Positions 36,099-48,600 of a stretch of 64,000 nt of DNA are shown in pieces (position 1 is the first letter of the stretch; the number at the start of each line of letters is the position of its first letter). The translations under genes and the position numbers were made by a program. Location: positions 1,306,505 to 1,370,504 of the forward strand of contig NW_017803976.1 of NCBI RefSeq assembly GCF_001625305.1, written 5' to 3'. Below the pieces are notes generated by a model. It saw nothing but the letters and a program-made list of their open reading frames with translations, was not told where the DNA came from and ran no database searches. This DNA comes from Branchiostoma belcheri (taxonomy: Eukaryota; Chordata; Leptocardii; Amphioxiformes; Branchiostomatidae).

Positions 36099-36684
36099 NN
36101 NNNNNNNNNNNNNNNNNNNNNNNNNNNNNNNNNNNNNNNNNNNNNNNNNNNNNNNNNNNNNNNNNNNNNNNNNNNNNNNNNNNNNNNNNNNNNNNNNNNN
36201 NNNNNNNNNNNNNNNNNNNNNNNNNNNNNNNNNNNNNNNNNNNNNNNNNNNNNNNNNNNNNNNNNNNNNNNNNNNNNNNNNNNNNNNNNNNNNNNNNNNN
36301 NNNNNNNNNNNNNNNNNNNNNNNNNNNNNNNNNNNNNNNNNNNNNNNNNNNNNNNNNNNNNNNNNNNNNNNNNNNNNNNNNNNNNNNNNNNNNNNNNNNN
36401 NNNNNNNNNNNNNNNNNNNNNNNNNNNNNNNNNNNNNNNNNNNNNNNNNNNNNNNNNNNNNNNNNNNNNNNNNNNNNNNNNNNNNNNNNNNNNNNNNNNN
36501 NNNNNNNNNNNNNNNNNNNNNNNNNNNNNNNNNNNNNNNNNNNNNNNNNNNNNNNNNNNNNNNNNNNNNNNNNNNNNNNNNNNNNNNNNNNNNNNNNNNN
36601 NNNNNNNNNNNNNNNNNNNNNNNNNNNNNNNNNNNNNNNNNNNNNNNNNNNNNNNNNNNNNNNNNNNNNNNNNNNNNNNNNNNN
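36099..36684. other. assembly gap (586 N)
   Basis: A run of N. The left flank is a (TC)n run. The right flank has two copies of GCACAGAGCATTTC about 50 bp apart, so a tandem array may have broken assembly. Confidence 0.99.
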
Positions 36685-39060
36685 TTGCACAGAGCATTTC
36701 TTGCTGATTGGCTGTTGGGATTTAACTTGATTAACACCTGCACAGAGCATTTCCATACTGACAGTATGTCTTTATTCAAGTGTTTTGGTAGGTATTTCAA
36801 GCTTTTCTGCTCCAGCATTGGAATGCGGGGCATGGACGTTTTTTTTTTTATTTTGAAAATCAACAGTTTGCATTATGCAATTAAAAATCCTAACCAATAA
36901 AGTAGGGAATAGCTATCCAACTGTTGTTTTAGTTGTATTTTACTTCATATTATAGTTATATCAATGTAAATCATTGTTTTCCCTTGTGTTTCTCATTCTT
37001 TCCCTGCCATGTGGTAAAATGTGGTGAACCCATCGCTGTATTTGCTCCAAAGCAAATATTGGCCTTTCTAGTTTTATAGTATACATTACGTTTTATACGT
37101 TTTTTGGCATTTCAAGAAAGTTATGATACGCTCGGATATGGCACAGACCAGTCAGCGATAGATCGATCTATAGATTGATTGAAAAGAGTACATTGTCATT
37201 GATATAAAGTAGAATCTAATGCTACCCTAAGAGCCGTCGCGAGGCAACAGAGGCATGTACCAACACCCCTAGACCAATAAACACGGGAACAATATGCCTG
37301 GAAAAAAAGGGTGTTAGAGATTATTTACATACTTAACTTACCTAGCAACGCTCACTGGCTCGTGCATTGGAAGTGCCACTTCAATTTTGACTTCTTCTGT
37401 TGTAACAATTTGTCTGTTTCTGTTTTGCCATATCTTTTTAATATTTATTGTTTTTATATGGGCCTTTAGAATTCGAGTTTCGTTGACTGTTTGCTCCTAT
37501 AATATGTATAGAATGTATATGTTGAACTACTATGTATTGATATTTAGACCAAATGGCCTGGAAGTTCGTTTGGACCGGATTCGGATGACCCAGTGTAAAC
37601 AGGCGTTTAATTGCAATTTTGGCATACGCCACTATGAAATGAATAACTGTGTGAAGTCGTCATTTTTTACCGCAATTTTCAATCCCAACAATTCGTGAAT
37701 AAAATGTTCCACGAGTTCGTGCTTCATGGATCATGTAACGTTAACTTCAGTTTGGTACACTGGCAAACAAAACGCTTGTTGCAAAACATGTATATATGTT
37801 ACATGTTGATAGTTTGGCGTCAAAAAAATATTTGCGTAGGACAAAAATGTCCTTCAGGCAAAGGCAATGGACGTTTACACACCATATAGAACAAAACTGG
37901 TGATTGGTTGATGCTGCTTGACAGGAATCAAGAATCAAGAAAGTGCCCCCCTCCCCCCGTTAACCCACCTAAAGAGTCGGGTACATGTAATTCTCGCAAA
38001 GATAATGAGCGAATGTTGATAAGTACAATTTTGACGTACGGATTTCCTGCAGAAGGCTAGTTCTGTACCAAGTATACCTTACCAACAGTTTTTTTTTCTG
38101 CCTACATTTTTCCGCCATACAAGTTCTACGAGTACACTCTACGTTTACTTCTAATTCAGTTTAACAAATGTAAATCTGAAATGCATCGTGAGCAGGGCAG
38201 TCTCCTTCGGACGGGACCTCGTGTCCAGAGTCAGTTTGGAGTTGTAACCACCTCATATTTGTCTGTCGGGAGTACTTTATTGGAAAGAGGGCTATCTTTT
38301 AATTCAAGGAAAAGTCCTGCCGGCCAAATATAGTGATGGGACGCGATCACGTACAACACCTGTGTCTCGTTTGAACAGGTTGTTCTCTGACTTGTCTAAA
38401 GCGACGAATAGTCTCGCGGCGTGGAAGTAAAAAATTCTTGAACCATGATCATAGTAAAAATCCAACAATATCACGCAATTAGATTACCAAAGGATTGATC
38501 AGTGACGCTCTGGACTTTACTTTAGTGCCCATGTGTGGCTTTGTAATGTGTTTGTTTGTGTGTCTGTATACGTATTGTAATGTTAATGTTGTATTTGTAC
38601 TTACTACACATTTGTAAAAGTCAGTGTTATTCAGCTTGTTTGTGCACTAGCTGCAAGGCTGATTTTTATGAATAAAACTTAAAAACTTGACTAGATTGCC
38701 AAAGGATTGATCAGTTCCCATACCTGATTATTTCCGCAAAATTTGCTCCTCGCTGGAAACAAAAAAACGTGTAGCCTTCCTTTCCAAGCCGAACGTAGTC
38801 ACACTGGAAATGTCCAACAAAGTCAGGTGTAGAGTATAGTTAGACACCAGTCTTCTGTAGAGTTGTCGACGTCCTAAAGAGTAAAAAAAAAGATCCGAAT
38901 ATAGAAAAAAGAAGCGTCCACAATTCAGTCTGACCAATGTCCACAGTACGTGACTACTAGTAATACATGCGCATGGGTTTCTGGGAACGACGTTACTGTT
39001 AGCAACCTTCCTCGTAGCTGCTGTCTGACGTCAGAACAAAGGTTATAACCGGTATAAAAC
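36685..39060. other. intergenic, no gene seen
   Basis: AT-rich. A possible LINE tail lies at about 38540-38690 (AGCTGCAAGGCTGATTTTTA, TGAATAAA). The small frames at 37387-37698 lack any recognisable domain. Confidence 0.4.
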
Positions 39061-39071
39061 TTCTGCAAACG

Positions 39072-39231
39072 TAGCCTCCTTCGCAGTCTTGTTGGGCGTC
39101 GGCGTTGCCACGGAGAGAAGGTTTCGCGCAAAAACTCCCTCGGCAGCAAATCGTCCCTCGCGGCCGCATATTACTCGCGTCGCTCAGAGAAAAAATAACG
39201 CCGACGCCCAACAAGACTGCGAAGGAGGCTA
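39072..39231. mobile_element. Mutator-like MITE, copy 2 (9-bp target duplication)
   Basis: 160-bp element, termini TAGCCTCCTTCGCAGTC/GACTGCGAAGGAGGCTA. The direct repeat CTGCAAACG lies at 39063-39071 and 39232-39240. The core is shared with 27973-28130 (CTCCCTCGGCAGCAAATCG, ACTCGCGTCGCTCA). Confidence 0.85.
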
Positions 39232-39469
39232 CTGCAAACGTACGTTGCTTGGTTTACTTGTTTGTCCGGCATGGCAAGTGTCTCACGGTTAAGTCCACAG
39301 TCCGTGCCTATTTAACGATTAATACATGGATCATGTTGGGAATCGAATTTTGCCACTAGCAACCCTCCTCCTCGTCGCTGACTGACAAACATAATGGCCA
39401 GCCTTACAAAGTTCTACAAACTTTTGTAAATTATTACAAGCGTGACTCGCGTGTTTGTCCATCTGCCGC

Positions 39470-39530
39470 TCTGGGCTTGAAGGTTGTGAGTTCGAATCCT
39501 GGCTTTATGTCACACCCTCGCTCCTAGAAA
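39470..39530 (+). repeat. tRNA-SINE fragment (B-box only)
   Basis: GAAGGTTGTGAGTTCGAATCC is a B-box-like word preceded by GCTCTGGGCTT. The A-box half is not clear, so this is a truncated or decayed copy. Confidence 0.4.
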
Positions 39531-39654
39531 TACAGTGGTCTTTGTACTCAAGTAGAACAGAGAGAGTCACCGGCGACTGACCGAACTTTGCTGAACGGCG
39601 AAATCTTGCTCCCTGTGAACGGGTGCTAACCAAGTCTCTACCAGACTAACTACG

Positions 39655-39830
39655 CTGGCTATATATAGGAGAATATTTGCCAGGGGAGTTTGGCCGCCTT
39701 GGGGTTTGACTGGCCGCGCCGGAGGGAAAGAAACAACCTTGGCTCCCCTGGCCAATTTTACTCTCCTTTTTGCCAAATTCTACGATCTGTATTCCCGTAG
39801 AAAGGCCTGGAGGAGGCTAGGTGCTCACCT
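39655..39830 (+). repeat. inverted-repeat element, family B copy 2
   Basis: AGGAGAATATTTGCC, AGGGGAGTTTGGCC, then GGCTCCCCTGGCCAA and TACTCTCC form the two arms. It ends CCCGTAGAAAGGCCTGG. See the copy at 24120. Confidence 0.55.
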
Positions 39831-40339
39831 ACCTTACACTGGCATCGTGTAGACGTCATTTCATGTATGGCACTTGTAATATTTTTCTTGAGGCTCCATT
39901 TTAGACACGGAGGAACTTGGTTACGATGGGTGAGTGAAATTCACCGTGTCGGGTCAGACGCCGGTGTGGTCTGGTGTCTCCATTGTTTTCTAACCTTTAT
40001 GCGGTGTCAGTATCATACAGTACATAATAGAAATGACATACAAGACTGTGCCTATAGGAAACTGACACGGGTTTGTAAGGGAACTCTTTGGAAAAGGATA
40101 CTGATGTATCATCTTCAGTAATGGAGAATTTTGACCCAATTTTTACCCCGGGAAAAAAATCGGCCAGCGAGTGTAAGGAGCCTGTAGCAAATCGCATGGG
40201 ACCCAGGCTAAATTTTTTAGCCAGTTCACACTAGTTTGGCGTACGACAGCAGTCCTACGACTGTTTCTTTTTACACACATCTAAGAGAATAGTCATATGA
40301 CACCCGTTGCGCCACACATAATCCTCTCAGTTTATAGCA

Positions 40340-40771
40340 TAAGGCCACACCGGCTTAATTTTATGGATGACATCCGCGCGCGCATTGATTTTCGCCTGTC
40401 CTAAAAAAATAAGATCACGTCCTCCGAGTTTCTGGCCTGGCTCTAGGCCTGGGTAGTCCATGCTAGTTAGTGAGAATAGGGAGCCGCGGTAACTCTGGAG
40501 GACGGCAACCAAGCTTCCGAAGCTCCACCACTGAAGATCTCAGTACATACAAACAGTGTCAATTCATAAACTCTGCAAAAAGCCAGCATGTGCCGGCTTG
40601 CCGTATACGTCGCTATGTACTGTCGCAAATATACAATACATGTACCAGCTTTGTTTCCTGTGGTTTAGTATCATTTTTAATTTTGGTCGGAATTTTTTCA
40701 TTCGCCCGCGCGCACTAGTTTGGGGGTCTTCAGAGGATGTCATCCATAAAATTGTGTGTGGTGTGGCCTAA
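40340..40771. mobile_element. PIF/Harbinger-like MITE, full copy
   Basis: TAA duplication at 40340-40342 and 40769-40771; element 40343-40768 (426 bp). Termini GGCCACACCGGCTTA and (complement) GGCCACACCACACACA, both followed by ATTTTATGGATGACATCC. The interior (for example AGATCACGTCCTCCGAG and TGCAAAAAGCCAGCATGTG) recurs in the composite element 59281-62710 in the opposite orientation. Confidence 0.82.
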
Positions 40772-42100
40772 GGGCCTAGAAGTGCGGCCAGTCTGACCGA
40801 ATAAAGGACAGAAAGCTTACCTATTTGGATAGTTTGAGCTTACTGAGTCATCGGACTATTTGTTTTGTACAATATACCGTTAGGCGTTTGTACATTGGCC
40901 GCTGCAATTCTAGTAGGGCGCTTCGTTTAGCTTTAAGCTGAGGTCACATTTCCCAACCACGGCCCGGCCGGGCAGTCTCATGGAACGAAAAGTATGATAC
41001 AAAAGACAACAAAGCACTAACAAGTTTTTAAAAATTCATAATGGGAACTATTTGCGTATATTATTGATATAAATTGATGATTTTTCGTTAATCAAAACAG
41101 CCCGGCCGGGCCCCGGTTTGGATGTGACCTCAGCATTACTGTCTTCGACATGCCCGTATACAGTACTAGAAGGCAGTATAAAAGTAACGTAGAAGATTTG
41201 CTAGAGTACTAGTTGGTACGGCTAAATATGCGCACAGCCCCAGGTTCCCAGGTCCTGAAAATGGAAGGCGACAGCTGGCCATCGAAGCAGTTAACGTCGC
41301 CAAACCATTGCACCTTATTTGTGGAGGGAAATTCCGATTTTATTTTTAGCATCTCCGGGCAAAGAGAGAGACTGAGCTGTACTCTCTGTGGATATTAACT
41401 GTGCAGATATAACGTGCTGCTAAGGTAAGAATAATTTGAAACATAGAAACATCATCTTTAGTTTTACACCTATTTGACTTTTATGTGTGCATGTGTAATT
41501 TGTGGTGGTAATATGAGAAGTGAGAGAGGAAGTTTGTGCAGCCTGAAAACATGGGTTTGTGGGAGGGGGGCTGCCCGTCAGTGACACCCGAGTGGTTATG
41601 ATGTAGGGACGGTAAAATTTTATGTATAACGGATGTGTGTTTGTTAGCATTGCAACTGAAAACGAAACCTGCATTCTTATTGTATAGATTAGAGGCTATT
41701 GTTGTATTGTTCCATGTCGTACAGGCCGACGTGCCTTAGCTTCGGCGTCAAATACTAGTATGTGAATGAGTACTAGCAGTACATTTATATCATGCACTTT
41801 TTGGCTGCTACGCTGGATTATAATTTTTTCTCACATGGATACCTGTGTTGCGCTATTAGCGACCTCTTTGCTATTTCTGTTCTTTCACTCAAGTTTCAAC
41901 TTTATTTATTTTACCAGGGAATACCTCAGATCTATTGATCTGCTTTTCAGACGGTATTCCTGGAAAAAACGTACATTCATAAAAATTACAAATCAAACAC
42001 AAAAATATACAAATTAAAAATGTTACAAACTACAAACATATATCACTTTCTACGTACTCAATATGATACCCACAATGATCGTTCATCTTTACATGTGATA
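40772..42100. other. intergenic, no gene seen
   Basis: AT-rich. A GCCCGGCCGGGC palindromic phrase near 40965 recurs as its complement near 41100, making a loose 130-bp inverted pair. A second imperfect stem is at 41917-41965 (CCAGGGAATACC/GGTATTCCTGG). Confidence 0.4.
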
Positions 42101-42140
42101 TGTGTGGCATCGTAGGCCAGAGGTCATCTCCAAGGACAAG

Positions 42141-43981
42141 ATGGCGGACAGAAAGCGTCTGTACAAGGTGCCCAAGGAGACGTACACGTTCTGCGGGAAC
42201 CAGGTGGAAATCTGGGAGGAGCTGGCGAATTGTGGAGAAGGTGCAACCGTCTGGGAGTCGGTGAGAAGTTCATCATGCTCTTCATCTTTTGAATCACTTA
42301 CGTATATGTATATACTGCACCTGCTAGCCGCTAATTGTTTTCTCTACTATATGTAGTAGTAGTAGATTGGTTTATTATTGTTGCTTCACAACAAACATTT
42401 ACAGTCTCGCAGTGTAAGTAGTAACTCGCACTGAATTGAACTGGTAAACATTAATATAACAGGTAGTGACATAATAACATATTTAAAATACAGGTAGAGA
42501 TATCACGATTAAAATCACTCGTTACATATAGTCGTGCCAATTATTCATATAAAAGTTATGACATATCATATTTAAAATAGAGGTGGAAATATCACATATT
42601 AAAATCACTATATTACAAATAGTAGCAGCACAAGGATCTATAAACTAAATCAAAGTCAGGTAACAATTATGAGACTAGTAGTTAATCAAGCGCGTCATAT
42701 ATGGGACAGCACTGTTTCTATATCTCTCCGTTCCGAAGTACAGCGCTGGAGTTCTAAATTATTAGAAAATCGAGTTTGACGGCTAGTGATAGTCTGTCTG
42801 TGAGGTGGCAAAAGGTGGCGGTAGTGACCAGATGTTAGCAACTACTATAAACAACTTCAGATCCTATAGTATCAACTGACATGCAGTGTGCTTCAATTGT
42901 AGGGTCAAACATGTAGGTTCAATGGTCCAATAGAGAAAGTGACATGAACCAAGAATAAATATTTTACATTTTGGCATGGAAAACTTTCATCATTATCTGC
43001 TGTGTGTCCGCGGTAGAGATTCAGGCTGTGGCTCTTTTTAACGGCCAAATCAAGTCTTACGAAACGACAACATCGATCTGCCTTGCAACGTTAAATTTTG
43101 CATTGCCCATGACGTGTCAGTCATCTGCGCTATGCCAGGTATGTCGGTCAAGGGCTTAATGCAGTTCTTTCTAATCTCGCTAAGTGGCGTTTGTAAGTAG
43201 GCCAAGATCTGACGCGCACGCTAACACATGCTTGTCTCTGCAGGGTGAGACTATGAGCAGGTATCTTGAGCAGTCCGGGCTGGACCTGGAAGATAAGGAG
43301 GTTTTAGAACTGGGCTCTGGAACGGGACTGGTCAGCATCGTGGCAAGCTTAATGGGTAAGCAATTTTCATAATCTTTGCTTTGTTTTAGTTAGGTTCAGC
43401 CAATGGCTACGCCAGAAAACAGACACAATTTTAGCCGGCACATTTTACAACATCAGATAGATCTCACTATAAAAAGTTTTCTTTTAATACCTGGCGAACA
43501 CCTACGTAATGTAATTGCATGCAGCATTCCGTGATGCAATTTTCTCAATTAACAAAGATTTGTCACAATTATTCACCCGTTTCCAGGCGCCAAAGTCACG
43601 GCGACAGACCTCGGGGAGGTGCTGTGCTGCACCAAGGGTAACATCCCGAGGAACACGGAGGACAGGGTCAAGCACCGCCCGGTCATCCGCAGACTGGAGT
43701 GGGGCAGCGACGACCTGGACGGCTTCATCCCGCAGTACGACTACGTGCTGGGGGCGGACATCGTCTACATCAAGCGCACGTTTCCCGAACTCATGCGCAC
43801 CATCATGCACGTCTGCGGCCCGCAAACCACCCTAATACTCGCCAACAAGTTCAGGTGGTACACCGACGGAGAGTTCTACGAGAACGTCCTCAGCAAAAAG
43901 TTTGACGTGGAAGAAATTCTCTACGACGAGGAAAACAAAGTGAAGGTTTTTCGCTGTAAAAAGAAAACCGAGGAAGTGTAG
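42141..43981 (+). CDS. METTL21-family protein-lysine methyltransferase
   Basis: Three exons, 42141-42260, 43244-43355 and 43587-43981. They join in phase with consensus splice sites into 208 residues, close to the usual 210-260 of the family. The start ATG sits in AAGATGGCG with no earlier in-frame ATG nearby. Exon 1 has the N-terminal strand region (KETYTFCGNQVEIWEE, then ATVWES). Exon 2 carries SAM-binding motif I (LELGSGTGLVSIVAS). Exon 3 begins GAKVTATDL (acidic loop) and contains the DxxY signature of this group (LGADIVY), then the C-terminal strand (VRKV-like DEENKVKVFRCKKK). Family members methylate lysines on chaperones and translation factors (METTL21A on HSP70, EEF1AKMT3 on eEF1A). 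Which subfamily this is cannot be settled here. AATAAA lies at 44789-44794, about 0.9 kb before PIGW. Confidence 0.88.
42357..42800 (-). repeat. LINE-like 3' UTR in METTL21 intron 1
   Basis: On the minus strand the segment ends GAAGCAACAATAATAAACC, an AATAAA-bearing tail. Internally a block of about 100 bp is imperfectly duplicated (ATTTTAA...GTGATAT(C/T)TC(T/C)ACCT(G/C)TATTTTAAATATG). No coding part. Confidence 0.35.
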
Positions 43982-44639
43982 CAAAGTTTGTGGATTTTAC
44001 AACTAGATACTTTTCCGGAAACCATGATCCAGTTTTAGAACCGTCATTTGGTCTCGATCTGTACTGCCTACGGGAGAGAACTACGATTAAGGAAGAAAAT
44101 GCAAATTTGTGTTTTATTCATTTATTTATTATCATAATTTACGATATAGTGATCATCATCACTATTGCACATTTCAGTATCTGGAACATCTTCTTTAATA
44201 GCGTCTATCTGTATGATATATTGTTGCACACTTCGAGTTTCCCTCCATATTTACTATATTTATTGATCTTTTAATCTTGGGACCAAACAAGGATAGTGTT
44301 TCGATAAGGAAAATTGACCTTATCCGAAAAAAATTTGTAAGTTATATATAAAACCCCAGAATGTAAAACTAATATAGGAGAAAGACTAGTGAACGAAAAA
44401 TATATTACAAGCTCTTCTGCTTATTGATCATCGATCAAATAGATTAGTTTTGCTCCCTACCAATCATGGCACTGTACTTAAGGTTACGCCAGCGTTTTCA
44501 AGATACTGTACATTATACCGACGGTCTTTGGGCTGTTGCATTTTCAAGTCACACAAAGATATTTGTGCTGTAGTAGGCATTGCTGATCGCGTCTCTTATA
44601 AAGAATTACATTTGTAATTAAACAAGAATTGTTACACTG

Positions 44640-44760
44640 CTTCACTGGGTCAGTCTATTGAGGAAGACCAGAGTGACTGGTCGAAAGCTCTAGGTGAGAG
44701 AATTTTTTGTGTTGGACCAAAAGTTTTAACTTTAAACATGTAACTACCAACACAGATGAA
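44640..44760 (+). repeat. repeat with GAGGAAG stem-loop motif
   Basis: TATTGAGGAAGACCAGAGTG, then ACTGGTCGAAAGCT: a GACCAG/CTGGTC stem inside the same kind of motif seen in family C (29235, 34753) and at 33588. Family not identified. Confidence 0.4.
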
Positions 44761-44929
44761 CTTTCATGATAGTATGTTGACGGACTTCAATAAAAACTGT
44801 CGAATCTATGATTCTGTAGTGGATTCACAACTGTTCATAGTTTGCTAAATCCTGAAGGGGCTTGCACTATAAACGACTGAACAGCGCTAGCTGTGTGGTT
44901 GTTGGAGATTATGCATGTTAGCATGTTCT

Positions 44930-45081
44930 GGTGCAGAAGAAGACAAGAACGACAGAGGGCGTTGTTAGGGCATGGCAGACGACGTGACCAGGCCTGGACG
45001 TGACGGAAATATGCGGGTTCAAAATTCCCGCGCCTGACCTTTGTACCCCTTGGATACGTACCACTATTGAGCGGGTTGAAG
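44930..45081 (+). promoter_or_regulatory. probable PIGW promoter and non-coding first exon
   Basis: GC-richer block with CRE-like GACGTGAC, E2F-like TTCCCGCGCC and a strong donor GAAG|GTAAGT at 45081/45082. The matching acceptor would be CTCTACCGACAG at 45637, just before the PIGW start codon. No TATA box is seen. Inference from motifs and spacing. Confidence 0.5.
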
Positions 45082-45676
45082 GTAAGTCATTATTAATGCA
45101 TTGTCTACATCATTTGGCACTTTTTATGAATAAAATATCAAATCATTCATAACTATTTGAGTTGTATATTTCAATTATCTTTTATCAATATAAGGTTAAC
45201 CATAAATGTGTAACGTTATTTTTTGTTATCCCTATTTAAAAGTCAAACATTCCAAGATGGCGGAACTGGAGGAAATTTTTCTGTGTTCTTGAGAAACCAT
45301 CTCGTTTTTCGATGTGTAGCCACAAATTTCAAGTGTTAATTTGGATGACATCGTGTTTTTCTACTGACTAAAGATACATTGTTCCACATGACCGTTCATA
45401 CATGTTACCATGTGAGATAACGAAGGTGCAAACTGTAAGTAAACGTCAGCAAGTTCGTGGGGAGGGGGGCATAAAAATATGTTTCGGGAAATTTGTCATT
45501 TCTTTTGTATATAAAAAGTTGCCCCCTTGCGCTATTTCCTTGTACGGACGATAATTTCACCCTGTTATTTCTGCCTGGGAAACATTAAAATCTCCCAGAA
45601 CCATTGTTACAGTTGATTCTATTTGCTCTACCGACAGTTTTAAGTGTTTTCTGAGCTTCTGGACCAATCAAACGCC

Positions 45677-48600
45677 ATGTCTTACAAGACAGAGAAAGAA
45701 GCCTTTGTCAGTAATCTGAACGGCACGACGGTGACAGAAATCGCGCTCATCAACGCCTCCGCCCCGCTGGCCGTGCTGCTGAGAGCCGTGGTCGTACCCT
45801 GGCTGTTCGGGCAAGTCTACTTCAAGTTTAACATTGGGTAAGAATATGTAGAGGTTGTCATCCTTGCTGGGCTAGCTAGTACTGGAGCTGTGTTACCGGT
45901 ACTGTTTAAAATAATGTTGGTAATACAGGATGTCACAAGTCATTATCATTTTGTTCCATCCTTGTTACTGTAAGGCCACACCAATTTAATTTGTTGCTTC
46001 TCGGATCGCCGAAAAAAAACAACCCTGCAAAATGCTCAATGAAAGACATATTTTGACCCCAATGGTTGAAGAAAGTCCTTTTCTTCCTAGTTCTTAAGGT
46101 TTTTCAATGTAGCAATGCAATTGTTTCATTAAAAGTTTAAAATCTATTGTTTTAATTATAAACCAGCCTGGTATGTTAACTTCATGCTCATATTGTAACA
46201 TTTCCGACTATCATGGGGTGCCTTGGCCTGTTTTTTTTTTCACCCTGTCACTTTATATTTTTTGGAAAAAATCTGAGAAACAACAAATTAAATTGGTGTG
46301 GCCTAAGGGGTGGTTATATTTTTTGTGGTTTTCGCAGTGATCACCACTCCACCACAAATTCATGACACAGAGAATATATTCTCCCTTAGTTGTATGTATT
46401 GTACAAGAGAATTTTTTCAATCACAAATTTGAAACACCACAAAACCCCTAGGCCTTCTTTCCATCCTTCTGCAAAATGAAACAACCGTGAACATAAATGA
46501 ATTGCAGAACTAAGTTAATAAACAAATACTAGGATGGTACATAATATTAATAAGTAAACATATAGAATAGGTTCTATCTTGATGATTCACTCTTTCCAAT
46601 GTTATTTTTTTCAAGCTTGCATTGTGATTCCTGCTTATGCTAAAGCCTTTTCCCATATTTTGTCCTTCTCTTGTACTTCACATGTTTTTGTTTTTACTCA
46701 GGTTTAGATTTCTGGTGGACTTCTGCCTACTGGTCCTTCCCACCATGCTTTGTGTCACCATCCTGGCAGACCATACCATCGGGCTACTCTCAGGGGGTGT
46801 CAGCATGGTTCTCAGCTTACTTGTCTTCAACGACAGACACAGCAAGCCTTCAAAACCCCCTCAAAAAACCCAGAGTGTATCCCTCCAGACAATTTTTGAG
46901 AGAAAACTGTCAGAAAAGGTGCCCTTTGTTACAAACTACAGGGCCTTTGCAAATATTGCCACGGCGGTTTGTATTTTGGCGGTAGATTTCCACATTTTCC
47001 CCAGGAGATTTGCGAAGGCGGAACTATACGGTACAGGGCTGATGGACGCTGGCGTCGGCTCGTTTGTTGTATCCAACGCCATCGTCTCTCCCGAGGCCAG
47101 AGGGAAATACAGAGCAGCAAGGTATGATGGTTCTTTATTTATGTTTACCGAAGGAAAACATACTGTTTTTACTCAATTTCCTCTTCTTCTTCTCCAAACA
47201 CTAACCTCTGACCTTGCCAATGACATGATTTGTTGACGTCTGTCACCGTGGTGACTGGTGTTGGGTTACATAATGTTGCAATTTCATGGTCTGCTCTGCT
47301 CCTGTCACCATATACTAGTAGTACATGTATGTGAATGTGTTTGAGTAAAAATTAACAGGGCAGACCATGTCCGAAGGTAAACATTATGCATTTGCTTTGC
47401 AAATGTTACTTCTCTAGTTATTTATTTATTTCATCTTATAAACACCTGGGTAGCCTTTACAACAGTAAAATTGTTGATTTCCAAAAGGGCCCAGGAACAC
47501 ATAAACAATATAAGATGATATTTCTTATGATATTTTATGAACTGTACCAGAAGTAAATGATGTAGATTTATGGAATTTCATCTAGAAAAGTATAGTCAAA
47601 CCTGCCCAAGCGGCCACCTCTTCAAGCCAGTACAGTCACCTGGCCATAACAACCACCTTTTCGTAGGCACAAGCATTTAGTGACCTACAAAAAGCAGTGC
47701 CACCTGTCCAAGAAGACCATTTAACATCGTTCCCTTCGGTGGTCTTCATGGGCAGGTTTGACTGTAGTTGAAATCTTGCATATAGATGTTTGTACATATG
47801 TGTATGCTTATTCGTATGTAGATAGGTTGCATGTATAATACGCATACCTCCTAACATACATTTTTACGTTGGAAGATATACATATTCTTACAAACTACTA
47901 TTACATGTGTATACAACCATTTGGTCAGCTAGCGTTTGGGATATCTATATACATGTATACCAGGGTTTTTCAGCATAATAATAACTGTTTTATGTGAAAT
48001 TTTCTAGGAGTCTCTCGGGAAAGCTATCCAACATTGCCCAGTCCGTCAAGTCTACGGCCCCCCTGTGGATGATTGGTTTGTCCCGTATGGTGGCGGTGAA
48101 AGCGTTGGAGTACCAGGAACATGTGACGGAGTACGGCGTACACTGGAACTTCTTCTTCACTCTAGCGGTGGTCAGGGTAAGACTACAGTATGACCCTCCA
48201 GTCAAGAAAGGCTTTCAACATTTCACACACACACCAAGATTTGAATTCAATGTTCATTGCTCTGCTTACCTCTTAAAGAGCCTAGTACATGTTCAAGACT
48301 TCTTTCTTAATTCTTTATTCTGTTGGTCAATATTGTAACAAATATATCCTGTAGGTGTGGTGAATTGCCATACCTAATATCCTTATGTCTATGTTTCTAT
48401 CATTATATATCCTCTACAGCAAAGGATCTGCCAATTTTGTAATCTAGATTATATTGAAGATGAATGCCATTTTGTAGTTGACTGCACATTATATAGAAAT
48501 GAGAGGGATTCCCTCTATACTTATGTAATAGATAAGTTCCCAAGCTTTAGACATTTAGATAGAATAGAAAAATTTGAATTCCTCATGAAACTTGACAAAC

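Noticed and set aside
36004..36900. Long frames across the N run
   Set aside because: Artefacts of translating N as open codons.
37387..37698. 103-codon frame with a hydrophobic N-terminus
   Set aside because: AT-rich composition creates hydrophobic codons by chance; no domain, no splice context.
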